Assembly (NCBI GenBank): GCA_963677085.2
Contig: CAXXFH010000002.1
Span: forward strand, 248,001-312,000
DNA from: G963677085 sp963677085
Lineage (GTDB): Bacteria; Planctomycetota; Planctomycetia; Pirellulales; Thermoguttaceae
Length of the DNA stretch: 64,000 nt
Direction of reading: 5' to 3'
Positions 1 through 8,624 of this stretch are shown piece after piece (the first letter of the stretch is position 1; every line of letters starts with the position of its first letter). Position numbers and translations under genes: made by a program. The notes under the pieces were generated by a model. The model saw only the letters and a program-made list of their open reading frames with translations. It searched no databases and was not told where the DNA came from.

Positions 1-783
1 TAAAACGCGCCCCTTGTTCGTCATGGTTAGGTTCTTGATGAAGATGCTCCGAGAGTGATTGACAACAAGCCTCCGGAGAGGCGACCGGTGTTCAGTGGAA
101 CCGGCGGGACACATTCCTCCTTGAAACTCATCCGTGAACAAGTGACTCGTCCATGGCCATGCCAAGACTCATTAGTGTAGTCCAATTCGCGGGAAAGTTA
201 ATAGCCCTGAGGTACTGTTTTTTGTTTCCCCAGGCTTTACCTTCTCCTTTGCCCGGGACGAGTACCGTGGTTTCGGTCAACCCGGTGAGTTCTCGTTGGA
301 CGCTCGACCCGGACTTTTTGAAGGCGGTGAAGAAATTGGGACAGGCACCCTGGTAGGAGATATATTTGTCGGGTTTTCTTGGCAATTGGCTGGGGGCCAG
401 TCCCCTTTTTCACAGTCTCGTTGCATGTCTGTCATCGGGGGGCCATGGTGGTTTTGCGCCGGGGGGGCGTTGCTCGGGCAACTCCGCATTGGTGGCTGTT
501 GGCGATTGCGTGCGAGACCGGCAAACGCTGCGTAGATTCCCTGGTTTGCCCGTCATTGTCTTGCCGGCAGAATCCTGCTAAGTGGTGCAGGCTGGCTGGA
601 CGATACCCAGAGAACAGGTCGTGAGTTTTTGCCAACATGGCACGTACTTCGAGGATCCCGCCCGCGTGATTGGCGTACGACTGTCATTGGGTGCGATGAT
701 TGCCGCATACGATGATTGCTGGATACGATGATTACTGATTACGATGGCCACTGGATTTGTGGCCGGAAGCGATGGAACCAACC
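1..783. other. Gene-poor left edge
   Basis: I see no convincing coding region here; the short open frames lack family motifs and good ribosome binding sites. A small hairpin of the form GGGG-loop-CCCC followed by TTTTT lies at about 389-408 and could be a weak terminator. At about 691-748 a degenerate unit of roughly 16 bases (core ATACGATGATT) is repeated about three times. Confidence 0.4.
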
Positions 784-1008
784 ATGCCCCGCATGTCCGA
801 ATCAGACCGACTGATCTGCAAACTGATTGAGAAACTCCGCGATCCCGATCCCGTTGCCCGGCGCAACGCGGCGGGAGCCCTGCGGCTTCATGGTGGCCGG
901 GCGGTTACCGCCCTGCCCTTCCTCATGGCGTTGCTCGAAGATCAGGACCGACGCGTGAAGACCGAAGCCGAGCGGGCGATCGACCGCCTGCGCCACGCGG
1001 CAGCGTAA
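784..1008 (+). CDS. HEAT-repeat mini-protein
   Basis: A 74-residue protein made almost entirely of one and a half to two HEAT-type helical repeats. Characteristic pieces are LRDPDPVARRNAAGALR and LLEDQDRRVKTEAERAI, where the DxxxRxxA spacing is the usual HEAT/PBS signature. Such repeats form protein-binding helical stacks, so an adaptor role is likely but the partner is unknown. ATG 784 or 793 are both plausible; upstream in-frame starts at 757 and 772 exist, and the ribosome binding site is weak (GGAA around 774). The 3' half is antisense to the tail of the leftward gene that follows. Very short for a HEAT protein; it could be a remnant of a longer one. Confidence 0.6.
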   Translation: MPRMSESDRLICKLIEKLRDPDPVARRNAAGALRLHGGRAVTALPFLMALLEDQDRRVKTEAERAIDRLRHAAA

Positions 1009-1746
1009 GCTTTCGATCGGGCCGTGGGACGAGGACTCCCTCAAACGCCGACTGACGGGTGCTAGTGGCGGCTTGTCCGCTGTTGCCGAAGCAAGGGCAG
1101 GCAAGCTGCCCATGGCATCCAATCCGTCAGTCGAAGTTTGACGGACACTAAGGAATTTCCGGGCACTTCGTACTGCCGCTTGGGCGGGATTCGCACGCTG
1201 GTGGGCTGTCACGAACTGGCTAACCAGCGGCACGACGGCCGTCTCTAAGTCTTCTCGCAAGTGTTCCTCGGGAGCGATTCCGACCACCACCTGCGACGAC
1301 CAGGTTACGGCCGGCACGGGAACCGCGGTGGCGACGGTCAACTCGGGGTTGTTCAGTAAGGCAACCCACTGAACCATTTCGAGCCGAATTGTGTAGAGGT
1401 ATTCTCCGGAAGCGAGTCTTGCCGCGCAAACGTTGAAGCGTAGGATGGGCCGTTGGCGAGACTGCTGTTGGGCTTCACGGGAGAGAACGTGGATTCCCGC
1501 GATTCGGAGACGTTCGTGTACCATTTGCTGTAAACCTACAGTGGACACGCCCGCCTCCTCGCCTGCGTTTTCGATTGGTGGAACTTCCACGGCAACACCC
1601 GGCAGATTGCGCAGCGAAACCCGCCAGGCAGGGCCATCGGCAGCTCGAGTAAATTTTGGAACAAGCGATGCTAGCCCGAGTACAGGTGCTAGCCTAAGTA
1701 CAATGGTCAAGATCAACGCCAGCCGGAGCGACAACGAGGATGGCAT
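802..1746 (-). CDS. Secreted protein of unknown function, 3' end altered by a repeat
   Basis: Start at 1746 is chosen because AAGGAGG lies 7-9 bases upstream; the open frame extends further but without a second site. The N-terminus is a long signal peptide (hydrophobic to about residue 27, cleavage likely near TRAADG around residue 34). The next ~165 residues look like a real folded domain with even composition. From roughly residue 205 on, the frame runs through an 85-bp inverted-repeat element (1049-1133) and then antisense to the HEAT gene, so the last ~110 residues are probably not native sequence. I recognise no family. The neighbouring esterase starts divergently at 1910. Confidence 0.5.
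   Translation of the reverse strand: MPSSLSLRLALILTIVLRLAPVLGLASLVPKFTRAADGPAWRVSLRNLPGVAVEVPPIENAGEEAGVSTVGLQQMVHERLRIAGIHVLSREAQQQSRQRPILRFNVCAARLASGEYLYTIRLEMVQWVALLNNPELTVATAVPVPAVTWSSQVVVGIAPEEHLREDLETAVVPLVSQFVTAHQRANPAQAAVRSARKFLSVRQTSTDGLDAMGSLPALASATADKPPLAPVSRRLRESSSHGPIESLRCRVAQAVDRPLGFGLHASVLIFEQRHEEGQGGNRPATMKPQGSRRVAPGNGIGIAEFLNQFADQSV
1049..1133 (+). repeat. Inverted-repeat element, family A, copy 1
   Basis: Arms CGACTGACGG (1049-1058) and CCGTCAGTCG (1124-1133) are perfect inverted repeats, with a second outer pair TCAAAC / GTTTGA just outside. A reverse-complement relative sits at 28097-28181 and a partial one at 52081-52127. Size and structure fit a MITE or REP-like non-autonomous element. 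Confidence 0.75.
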
Positions 1747-1909
1747 GGACGGGCCCTCCTTACCTGTGTCATGAGACTTGCCCTTGGCGTGGAGACGACT
1801 GCCAGAATTTTTCTCCCCCAGCGCCCTCGATGCAATACCCCCGGGATGGGTTTGTGGCTGTTGGAAGACGGTCAGGGTGTATTCTTCCGGTTGTTTTTTT
1901 GAGGTAACC

Positions 1910-2848
1910 ATGGCACTCGACCCCCAGGTTCAGCAACATTTGGAGCAGCTTGCGGCAATGAACTTGCCCGCGCTGGAAGAGCTCACGCCTCAGCAGGCAC
2001 GGCAATTCGTGGTTGCCGAAGCGGAAAGCTTTGGTACGCCGGAGCCGATTGCCAGTATGGCCGACTTCAAGGTGCCCGGCGTCGACGGCGAGGTGCCCAT
2101 TCGAACTTACGCTCCGCGCAACGGTGCGCCATTGCCGGCGTTGGTTTATTATCACGGCGGTGGTTGGGTATTGGGCGACGTCGAAACCCACGACGGTATC
2201 TGCTGCGAGTTGGCCAATCGGGCCGAGTGCATGGTGGTTTCGGTCGACTACCGCTTGGCCCCGGAGCACAAGTATCCGGCGGCGGTCGACGACGCCTACG
2301 CGGCCACGGCTTGGGTGTTCGAGCAGGCCGCGCAGCTTGGGATCGATCCGCGACGGATTGCCGTCGGCGGTGACAGTGCCGGTGGGAACCTTGCCACCGC
2401 CGTGGCGCTGATGGCCCGCGACCGAGCGGCATTTCGGCCGGCCTACCAAGTGCTTGTTTACCCGGTGACCGACTACAGCTTCGACACGCCGTCTTATTGC
2501 GAGAACGCCGAGGGTTATCAACTTACCCGGGAGGCAATGCGCTGGTTCTGGACGCAATACCTGACCCAGCCGAGCGACGGTCGGCAGCCCTACGCTTCGC
2601 CGCTTAGGGCCGAGAGTCTCGGGAATTTGCCGCCGGCCTTGGTACTTACCGCCGAGTACGACCCGTTGCGAGACGAGGGTGAGGCCTACGCCCGACGGCT
2701 AGAAGAGGCGGGTGTACCGGTTACGCTTACCCGTTACCCGGGCATGATCCACGGGTTCTTCCGTCGCACGCATCAATTCGACCAAGCCCGAGCGGCGGTA
2801 ACCGAAGTGGCCGAAACGTTGAAACGTGCGTTTGGCACCGTGGGCTGA
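1910..2848 (+). CDS. Alpha/beta-hydrolase, HSL-family esterase/lipase
   Basis: A 312-residue carboxylesterase of the hormone-sensitive-lipase family (family IV). The oxyanion-hole motif HGGGW begins at residue 82, the nucleophile is Ser156 in GDSAGG, the acid is probably Asp251 in EYDPLRD, and the catalytic His is about residue 281 in IHGFF. Length is typical. Start at 1910 follows GAGGTAA at 1901-1907; the longer open frame upstream has no homologous features. No signal peptide is seen, so it is probably cytoplasmic and acts on short-chain acyl esters, though the natural substrate is unknown. The PfkB-type kinase starts 10 bases downstream, so the two are likely cotranscribed. Confidence 0.93.
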   Translation: MALDPQVQQHLEQLAAMNLPALEELTPQQARQFVVAEAESFGTPEPIASMADFKVPGVDGEVPIRTYAPRNGAPLPALVYYHGGGWVLGDVETHDGICCELANRAECMVVSVDYRLAPEHKYPAAVDDAYAATAWVFEQAAQLGIDPRRIAVGGDSAGGNLATAVALMARDRAAFRPAYQVLVYPVTDYSFDTPSYCENAEGYQLTREAMRWFWTQYLTQPSDGRQPYASPLRAESLGNLPPALVLTAEYDPLRDEGEAYARRLEEAGVPVTLTRYPGMIHGFFRRTHQFDQARAAVTEVAETLKRAFGTVG

Positions 2849-2858
2849 AGAGAACTCA

Positions 2859-3785
2859 ATGATGACAGTTGAACCTCGTTTCGACATACTCGGGTTCGGG
2901 GCCGTGGCGGTCGACGACTTGCTCTACGTCGACGATTACCCACCGGTCGACCAAAAAGTGCGAGTCCACCATCGCGACCGGCAGGGCGGCGGCAACTGTG
3001 CCACGGCCCTGGTGGCGGCTGCCCGGTTGGGGGCTCGTTGTGCTTACGTGGGTGCGTTGGGCGACGACGAACTGTCGCGTTGGGTTATCGAGAATTTCGC
3101 CCGAGAGAATGTCGACACGGCGTACCGCGCCCAACGTGCCGACGGGCGGCCGTTTCATTCGACAATCGTCGTCGAACGTACGACGGGGCGCCGCACGGTG
3201 TTTGCCAGCAACGACGGTTTCTCGGGCGCCGACCCCGAGCTGCCCACGCCAGAGTTGATCGCCGCTGCCCGAATGCTGCTGGTGGATCACCACGGCGTCG
3301 AGGGTTCGATCCGCGCGGCACGAATTGCTCGGGAGACGGGCGTCGCCGTGGTGGCCGATATCGAACGCGATCCGGGCGGGCCGTTTGCCGAATTGCTCGA
3401 CGTTATTGGTCACCTGGTAGTATCCGAGGCCTTTGCTCAGCGTTGGACCGGCGAGCCCGACACGGCACGGGCTACGAAGAAGCTCTTTTGCCCCGAGCGG
3501 CAAGTGGTGGTCGTTACCTGCGGCGCACGCGGTTGCTGGTTCGCGGCTGCCGAGGACGCACGGCCGGAGCACGTTCCGGCGTTTGAGGTCGACGTGGTCG
3601 ACACGACCGGCTGCGGCGACGTCTTCCACGGGGCCTACTGCGCGGCGCTGGCCGAAGGCAAGGATCTCGGCCATCGGGTGGTGTGGGCATCGGCCACGGC
3701 CGCGCTAAAAGCCACTCAACACGGCGGCCAAGCTGGTTGCCCTACACGGGTAGCGGTCGAGGCGTTTCTGAGCGATCGGTTGTGA
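2859..3785 (+). CDS. PfkB/ribokinase-family carbohydrate kinase
   Basis: A 308-residue PfkB-fold kinase that would transfer phosphate from ATP to a sugar or nucleoside. The N-terminal glycine pair is present in RQGGGNCATALVAAARLG, and the C-terminal signature DTTGCGDVFHGAY carries the anion hole and the catalytic base Asp254. Length is normal. The start at 2859 (MMTVEP) is preferred over 2826 because the upstream piece overlaps the esterase and lacks family similarity. Neighbour context (esterase upstream) hints that an esterified or sugar-derived compound may be the substrate, but this is inference. Substrate cannot be told from sequence; ribokinase, fructokinase-like and sulfofructose-kinase-like roles are all open. 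Confidence 0.92.
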   Translation: MMTVEPRFDILGFGAVAVDDLLYVDDYPPVDQKVRVHHRDRQGGGNCATALVAAARLGARCAYVGALGDDELSRWVIENFARENVDTAYRAQRADGRPFHSTIVVERTTGRRTVFASNDGFSGADPELPTPELIAAARMLLVDHHGVEGSIRAARIARETGVAVVADIERDPGGPFAELLDVIGHLVVSEAFAQRWTGEPDTARATKKLFCPERQVVVVTCGARGCWFAAAEDARPEHVPAFEVDVVDTTGCGDVFHGAYCAALAEGKDLGHRVVWASATAALKATQHGGQAGCPTRVAVEAFLSDRL

Positions 3786-3948
3786 AACCGTTCGGGTTGT
3801 AGCAATTAAATCGGGTGAACCGTCCGGGGGCAGGCAAGACCATACCGGTGAACCCGTTCTCGCATTGCACGATCGGGGGACCGTTCTACGCTTAATATGT
3901 AGTTGACAACGACTCAGATCATGTCTGTTTCACACGTACACGCAACAT

Positions 3949-4152
3949 GTGAGTAAAGCGATGAAATTCTTCGCAACCAAGGTGGTTCGGTTCCTCGTGG
4001 CTGAAGATGGGCCGACCGCGGTCGAGTATGCCATGTTGTTGATGCTCGTACTATTGGGAGTATTAACGGCCGTTACCATGCTAGGGCAATCGACCAGCGG
4101 CAACTTCCAGCGCTCCAGCGATTCGATGTCGACCGCGTTTGAATCGCACTGA
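3949..4152 (+). CDS. Flp-family type IVb pilin
   Basis: A 67-residue Flp-type prepilin. The short basic leader ends at Gly in EDGPTAVEY; cleavage after Gly places Glu at +5 and Tyr at +6, the Flp hallmark recognised by a TadV/PilD-like peptidase. A hydrophobic helix of about 20 residues (AMLLMLVLLGVLTAV) follows, then a short polar tail. GTG at 3949 and ATG at 3961 are both possible starts. No tad secretion genes lie in the window, so this pilin is apparently encoded apart from its assembly machinery. It would form thin adhesive pili on the cell surface. Confidence 0.9.
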   Translation: MSKAMKFFATKVVRFLVAEDGPTAVEYAMLLMLVLLGVLTAVTMLGQSTSGNFQRSSDSMSTAFESH

Positions 4153-4179
4153 GGTATTATTGATGCCTGCAAATTCGTT

Positions 4180-4255
4180 GAACGGTCTGGCAACGCCAAA
4201 CGCCTTGAAATCGGGCTCCCGCTGTTCGCGCTGTTGTTCATTCAATAGGCAAGGC
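4180..4255 (+). repeat. Dispersed repeat, family C copy 1
   Basis: Contains the family core 'CGGGCTCCCGCTG', followed by CATTCAATAGGCAAGG. A close relative stands at about 9252-9325 (same order of blocks), with more distant copies at 10541, 17030, 25846 and 52955. Copies usually lie just upstream of a gene for an exported protein. Confidence 0.6.
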
Positions 4256-4261
4256 TCAATA

Positions 4262-4339
4262 GAAGCGACTTCAAAACCCGGCTTCGGGCCCGTGCATCCG
4301 CTGAACGGACAACCGCGACACTGGTTTTGAAACGGCTTC
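4262..4339 (+). repeat. 78-bp inverted-repeat element, family B copy 1
   Basis: Begins GAAGCGACTTCAAAACCCGG and ends CTGGTTTTGAAACGGCTTC, imperfect inverted ends of about 20 bp around a CCCGGCTTCGGG core. The same element, also 78 bp, is at 13348-13425. No coding capacity; a MITE/REP-like element. Confidence 0.75.
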
Positions 4340-4378
4340 AGTGACCACTTGGTCCGCAACACGACAATAAAAAACGAA

Positions 4379-4411
4379 CGGGGGAAGAAGACCTTGGTAC
4401 TTCTTCCCCCG
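4379..4411. terminator. Bidirectional rho-independent terminator
   Basis: A perfect 12-bp stem (CGGGGGAAGAAG at 4379-4390 with CTTCTTCCCCCG at 4400-4411) is followed by TTTTTAT and preceded by AATAAAAAACGAA. It sits between the rightward Flp pilin and the leftward lipoprotein gene and would stop transcription from both. Confidence 0.88.
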
Positions 4412-4458
4412 TTTTTATATGGCGAGATGGAACGTGTTTCACTTATCAGAGATTTGCG

Positions 4459-4824
4459 CTAATTGGCGTTGGCCGGTGGGGTGAGTTTGGGCAGCTCCGT
4501 GGGTGGTTCGGCGAGCGATTCTTTCGATGTCTCGCTGGCCGGCGGCTCGACAGCCGGTGGAGCAACCGTTTCTTCCTCTTCGCTGGCTGCCGGCGCCGGT
4601 ACCACTGTGGAAGCGGCTGGCTCGGTAGCCGGGGCAGGTTCTTCCATCGATGCGTCAGACTGTGTCGGTTCCGTCTCGTTGGCTACCGCATCATCCGAAG
4701 TAGTATCGGCCGGTACAGCTTCGGGCGAATTTTGTGGTGCAGGATCACTCTGGGGACCACCACAGCCGACCACCAGAACCGCGACGACCGCTAGGACCAA
4801 AAGGGACGCAAAAGTCTTCATCAT
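4459..4824 (-). CDS. Small acidic, Pro/Ala-rich lipoprotein
   Basis: A 121-residue predicted lipoprotein: MMK start, hydrophobic helix, and lipobox LVVGC with Cys at about residue 21. The mature chain is low-complexity, rich in Pro, Ala, Glu, Thr and Ser, with no recognisable domain, like an extended spacer anchored in a membrane. No family assignment is possible. The gene ends near the terminator at 4379-4411. Confidence 0.75.
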   Translation of the reverse strand: MMKTFASLLVLAVVAVLVVGCGGPQSDPAPQNSPEAVPADTTSDDAVANETEPTQSDASMEEPAPATEPAASTVVPAPAASEEEETVAPPAVEPPASETSKESLAEPPTELPKLTPPANAN

Positions 4825-5028
4825 GGCCTCCGTTTTCTCGTTGAATTGGACGCTACCAGAAGACGAGGATACCCGGTTGTGGACCTGGTGTAAACCTGGG
4901 CCGATCGGTGGTGGCGGGGGCCGTTGTTAGGATCGACCGATAAAAAACTTGCCGATTCACCGGGCCGTGCTTTGCGACGGCCCTGGCGTTTCGCCTTGGA
5001 AAACGGCAAGTTATTTTTCGGGCCGTCC

Positions 5029-6318
5029 TTACTTGGCCGGAACCGGGTCGCCGATCATCATGATATAGCCCACCCACATGTTGGTGCCGTCGTACTTCGC
5101 CGGATCGAAGCCCGGTTTGTCACGGACCTTGTCGACCACAGAGCTTCGGTCGGGCTGCTCCGGCAAGATTTCTACGGTTACTTCGTGTTCCTTGTCTTCC
5201 AAACCCTGGGCAATCTGTAAACTCGCCAGGCGGTGGTAGGTGCAGTAATGGTCGAAGCGATTTCGCGGGGAAAGGGTTTTGCCGTCGATGGTGATTTGCA
5301 CCTTGCCGCCGTCTGGGCCGAGCAGGTCGTAGAGGGCGACTTGGGTGCCCTTGAATTTGAAACTCAGTTTATCGCCCGGGGTGCTCCCGTTCCAAATGCT
5401 GGGCAGACGGTTGCCGAATGCTCGGCCGAGCCCTTCATTGGGGTCGAGCTTTTTCCAACTGCCCGAGAGCATGTCGGGAGTGATGGCCACGAGCTTGGCG
5501 TTTTCCCAGTTGTCGGCTCGAAACGGCTCTTTTAGTTCGTGCGGACCCGGCTTCGAGACCGGTTCAAACGTCTTGATGGCTGCCCCGATCACGTCTTTGT
5601 AGACTTCGTGGCCGGCGTCCAGCGGGTGGCAGTCGTCTTTGCAGAAGATGATTTTTCCCTGGGATTCGGGGGCCGGGTTGGCCGGATCGTCTTTGAAGAC
5701 GAGTTTGCCTTCCTTCTCCAACTGGGCTATTCGCAGGGGCATGCAGATCGAGGGAATGCCATAGTGATCGGCGAGATGTTCCATGGCCGAAGCCGATCGG
5801 CTGCAATTGCCCTGGCGGTAGTCGTCCATCTGGCCACGGTGGACGGTGTAGACGAAGCAAATGTCGGTCAGCGGATCGGCTTGCCAGATTTGCCGGACAA
5901 TGCCTTCCATCGTGCGGTAGATTCGTTCTGGCGGGGCGCCGCCATCGTTGACGGCGAACTCGACGAAGACCAGGTGCGGCTTTTGTTTCAGCACGTCTTG
6001 CCCGCAACGGAATACACCCAGGTCGGAGCCGGTGCCGCCAATCGCGGCGTGGATTTGCTCGACATTCGCCTGGGGATACTGCTTCTGGAACCATTTCAGA
6101 GTCTTGGGACGCCAGCCGTTGGCCGCCGTAATGCTGCCTCCGAAGTAGGCGATCCGTACGTCCTTGCCGTCTTGCAGGCGTTTGAGAACGTTGCCAAGGC
6201 CGCCACGGACTTTGTGGAGTTCGGCGGCGACACGTGGGAAATCGTCGGCTGCGGACGCGAGCGACTGGAGGCTTGCGAACGCCACCAACAACGAAAGGGT
6301 AAGAATGACTCGTTTCAT
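5029..6318 (-). CDS. Secreted SGNH/GDSL-family hydrolase
   Basis: A 429-residue exported esterase-like protein. ATG 6318 follows AGGAG with good spacing; a signal peptide (ends ASA around residue 23) precedes the mature chain. Block I is atypical but recognisable: YFGGSIT with Ser as nucleophile. Block II-type GGTGSDLG and block III-type FAVNDGG (Asn) follow, and CHPLDAGH supplies the Asp/His pair of block V. The C-terminal ~150 residues (from about SGSWKKLD) look like a separate beta-rich domain, possibly carbohydrate binding. Likely deacetylates a polysaccharide or similar ester outside the cytoplasm. Neighbours are not obviously linked. Confidence 0.88.
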   Translation of the reverse strand: MKRVILTLSLLVAFASLQSLASAADDFPRVAAELHKVRGGLGNVLKRLQDGKDVRIAYFGGSITAANGWRPKTLKWFQKQYPQANVEQIHAAIGGTGSDLGVFRCGQDVLKQKPHLVFVEFAVNDGGAPPERIYRTMEGIVRQIWQADPLTDICFVYTVHRGQMDDYRQGNCSRSASAMEHLADHYGIPSICMPLRIAQLEKEGKLVFKDDPANPAPESQGKIIFCKDDCHPLDAGHEVYKDVIGAAIKTFEPVSKPGPHELKEPFRADNWENAKLVAITPDMLSGSWKKLDPNEGLGRAFGNRLPSIWNGSTPGDKLSFKFKGTQVALYDLLGPDGGKVQITIDGKTLSPRNRFDHYCTYHRLASLQIAQGLEDKEHEVTVEILPEQPDRSSVVDKVRDKPGFDPAKYDGTNMWVGYIMMIGDPVPAK

Positions 6319-6376
6319 GGTTGCATCTCCTGACTGGTTGTAGAGCGGGGCACTCGCACGATTGTCGGACATTCAG

Positions 6377-6400
6377 CATGCCCACGCAAGCGTAGGCATG
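6377..6400. repeat. Palindromic repeat, family E copy 1
   Basis: CATGCCCACGC (6377-6387) pairs with GCGTAGGCATG (6390-6400) around AA. It is the single-hairpin form of the element found doubled inside the coding region at 55768-55840. Confidence 0.65.
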
Positions 6401-6434
6401 GTACCCCGGTCCCTAGTCAAGAGTTGGCGGAGCA

Positions 6435-8624
6435 CTAGCTGTTGTCCGTCGTGGTGTGAGACGGGGCGGGTTCGATCAAGGGTAGTTGTATGTGGATGTG
6501 GGTGCCTTGGTTAGGAGTGGTGTCGATCAGCACTCGACCACCCAGCAGTCTAACACGCTCGCGAATGCCCTGCAAACCGAAGTGACCTTCCTCGACCGTG
6601 TTGAGGTCGAAACCTACGCCCCAGTCGCGGACGGCTACGTGTACCTCTTGTTTCCGTTGCCTGAGTTCGATACGGATTTTGTCGCTGTGGCTGTGCCGAT
6701 AGGCGTTGTTCAGCGACTCCTGCACAACACGGAAAATGGTGCTTTCCAGCGGAGGTGCCAACCTCTCGATTTGGCCGTCGTGATGGAATTCGACTTCCGG
6801 GCCACCCGATTCGGTGCCTTCGAGGATCAGGTATTCGATGGCCGCCTGGATTCCCATTTCGTCGAGAATGGGAGGACGCAAGCCACTGATCAGTCGCCGG
6901 GCTTCGTCGATGCTTTGTTGCAGCAGCGCCGTGGCTTCGGAAAACAACTGGGCCGCTTGCGTTGGTTGTTTTGCGGCAACCTCATGCGATGCCTGTAGTT
7001 TGAAGAGTACGCCGGTGAGTTGTTGGGCGAAGCCGTCGTGGATATCGTAGGCCACCAGTTGCCGGTCGCGTTCGTGCAAGTCGATCAAACGGCGCAGCAG
7101 AGATTGCTCTTTTTCGACGGCTTCGGCAGCCGTCTTCTGCTCGGTGATGTCGGTGCAAATTATCAGCGCCCGTTGGATCGGTTCCGGTTCGTTGTCAATC
7201 GGGACTATCCGGCACGACCAATGGCTGCCAAAGACATCGAGTGCTTCGATGCGTTGCACCGTGCGGGTGTTCAGCGCTGTGCGAAATGCCTCTTTGCAGG
7301 CAGGCCGATGGGTGGGGGCAATGAAACCAAAGCCGTCGAGCCCTAGAAGCTGGGGCGGTGTGACGTCGGGCGTGCCGTGATTGACGAGCTGGATGGTGGC
7401 TTCGCGGTCGACCAGCAGTACGAGGTCGGGAAGGTTTTCGAACAGGCTGCGGAGCCGCGCTTCCGACTCTTGGATCGCCCGGGCTGACTGTTTGCGTTCG
7501 GTGATATTGCGAACCACCGCGGTGTAGCCGGTCGAGGTGCCATTGGTGCCTGCGACTTCTGAGAGCGTGGCATCAAACCAGTGAGTCTCTCCGCGGATGT
7601 CGACTGAGCACTCCAGTTGCGTGGGCTTGCCGGTGGCTTGAAGCTTCGCGATGGCGTTGCCAATCTTTTCGGCGAAATGTGGTGGCAAGACTTCGGTGAA
7701 GTGTTTACCGAGAAACTGGGCAGGGGCGGCGCTGAACAGATCGTGATCCTCGTCGAAGCACCGCTGAAAGGTTCCGTCGACACCGATCACGAAGACCAAG
7801 TCGTTCAGCGAGTTGATCAGCGAACGAAGATTAGCTTCGCTTTGATGCAATTCCGCATTGCGCTGCCGCAGTTCCGTGTCCATAATTTCGTGGGCCGTGA
7901 TATCGCGAGCGATGTAATCAAGGATAGGTTGTTGGCCGTCAAGAGACGCCACGCGGCGCCCCGAGAGCAATACAGTGATTTGCCCTCCATCCTTGCGCCT
8001 CCAACGAAGTTTTCGGTCTTTAATCTCCGTGGTTCGTTCCTCCAGCAAACGCTGGCGGCTCTCGGTGTCCACATACACATCTCGGGCGATGTCGAGCTGC
8101 AACACTTCGTCGCCGGAATCGTAGCCAAGCATTTCGACTAGAGCCTGGTTTACTTCGAGAAACCGACCTTCAACAGTCGAGCGGAACATGCCGTGGGGCA
8201 TGTCGTCGAACATGGGACAACTGCCACGCAAAGTGTGCGAAGAGCGGTGGCACGACGCCATGCGATGTTCCAGCACCGTCAGACGTGCTGCTAGGTCGTC
8301 ATCGGTTCCGGCGGTAGCGATGCAGTCCTGGGCTCCTGCATTGAGTAACGCACACCAGTCCGACGGGACCGGCTCGGCGGTCACGGCAATCAATAGCCAG
8401 TCTCCTTGTTTCCGTAGGGAATTCAACCGAGCGATCTGGTCGAACGGCAATCCTTCAGGAAAGAAGACCAACGCGGGGGTGTCTGCATGGCAGCATGCCG
8501 AGACGGCCTCGATATGATCGACGACGTTCACCTCGTGGTGGCGCGACCGGAGCAGGCCTTCCAATCGATCTGTGGCGTCGGCACGCCCCTTAAGCACGAC
8601 AGATTTCATTACGCTGGTTTGCAC
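6435..8624 (-). CDS. PAS-domain sensor histidine kinase (HisKA_3/NarX type) with pseudo-receiver
   Basis: A 729-residue cytoplasmic sensor kinase; starts at GTG 8624 or ATG 8609. Order of parts: residues ~6-125 a receiver-like fold in which the usual phosphoacceptor Asp is replaced (VFFPEGLP), so probably not phosphorylated; PAS domains at roughly 140-255, 265-380 and 385-505, each joined by a short helix; HisKA_3 dimerisation helix with phosphoacceptor His529 in YDIHDGFAQQ; HATPase_c with VQESLNNAYRH (N-box), DWGVGFD (G1) and GLQGIRERV (G2). No transmembrane segments are seen. This class normally phosphorylates NarL/FixJ regulators, and none is encoded nearby, so it is an orphan kinase. The signal is unknown; no cofactor-binding motif of a heme or FAD PAS is evident to me. 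Confidence 0.93.
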   Translation of the reverse strand: MQTSVMKSVVLKGRADATDRLEGLLRSRHHEVNVVDHIEAVSACCHADTPALVFFPEGLPFDQIARLNSLRKQGDWLLIAVTAEPVPSDWCALLNAGAQDCIATAGTDDDLAARLTVLEHRMASCHRSSHTLRGSCPMFDDMPHGMFRSTVEGRFLEVNQALVEMLGYDSGDEVLQLDIARDVYVDTESRQRLLEERTTEIKDRKLRWRRKDGGQITVLLSGRRVASLDGQQPILDYIARDITAHEIMDTELRQRNAELHQSEANLRSLINSLNDLVFVIGVDGTFQRCFDEDHDLFSAAPAQFLGKHFTEVLPPHFAEKIGNAIAKLQATGKPTQLECSVDIRGETHWFDATLSEVAGTNGTSTGYTAVVRNITERKQSARAIQESEARLRSLFENLPDLVLLVDREATIQLVNHGTPDVTPPQLLGLDGFGFIAPTHRPACKEAFRTALNTRTVQRIEALDVFGSHWSCRIVPIDNEPEPIQRALIICTDITEQKTAAEAVEKEQSLLRRLIDLHERDRQLVAYDIHDGFAQQLTGVLFKLQASHEVAAKQPTQAAQLFSEATALLQQSIDEARRLISGLRPPILDEMGIQAAIEYLILEGTESGGPEVEFHHDGQIERLAPPLESTIFRVVQESLNNAYRHSHSDKIRIELRQRKQEVHVAVRDWGVGFDLNTVEEGHFGLQGIRERVRLLGGRVLIDTTPNQGTHIHIQLPLIEPAPSHTTTDNS

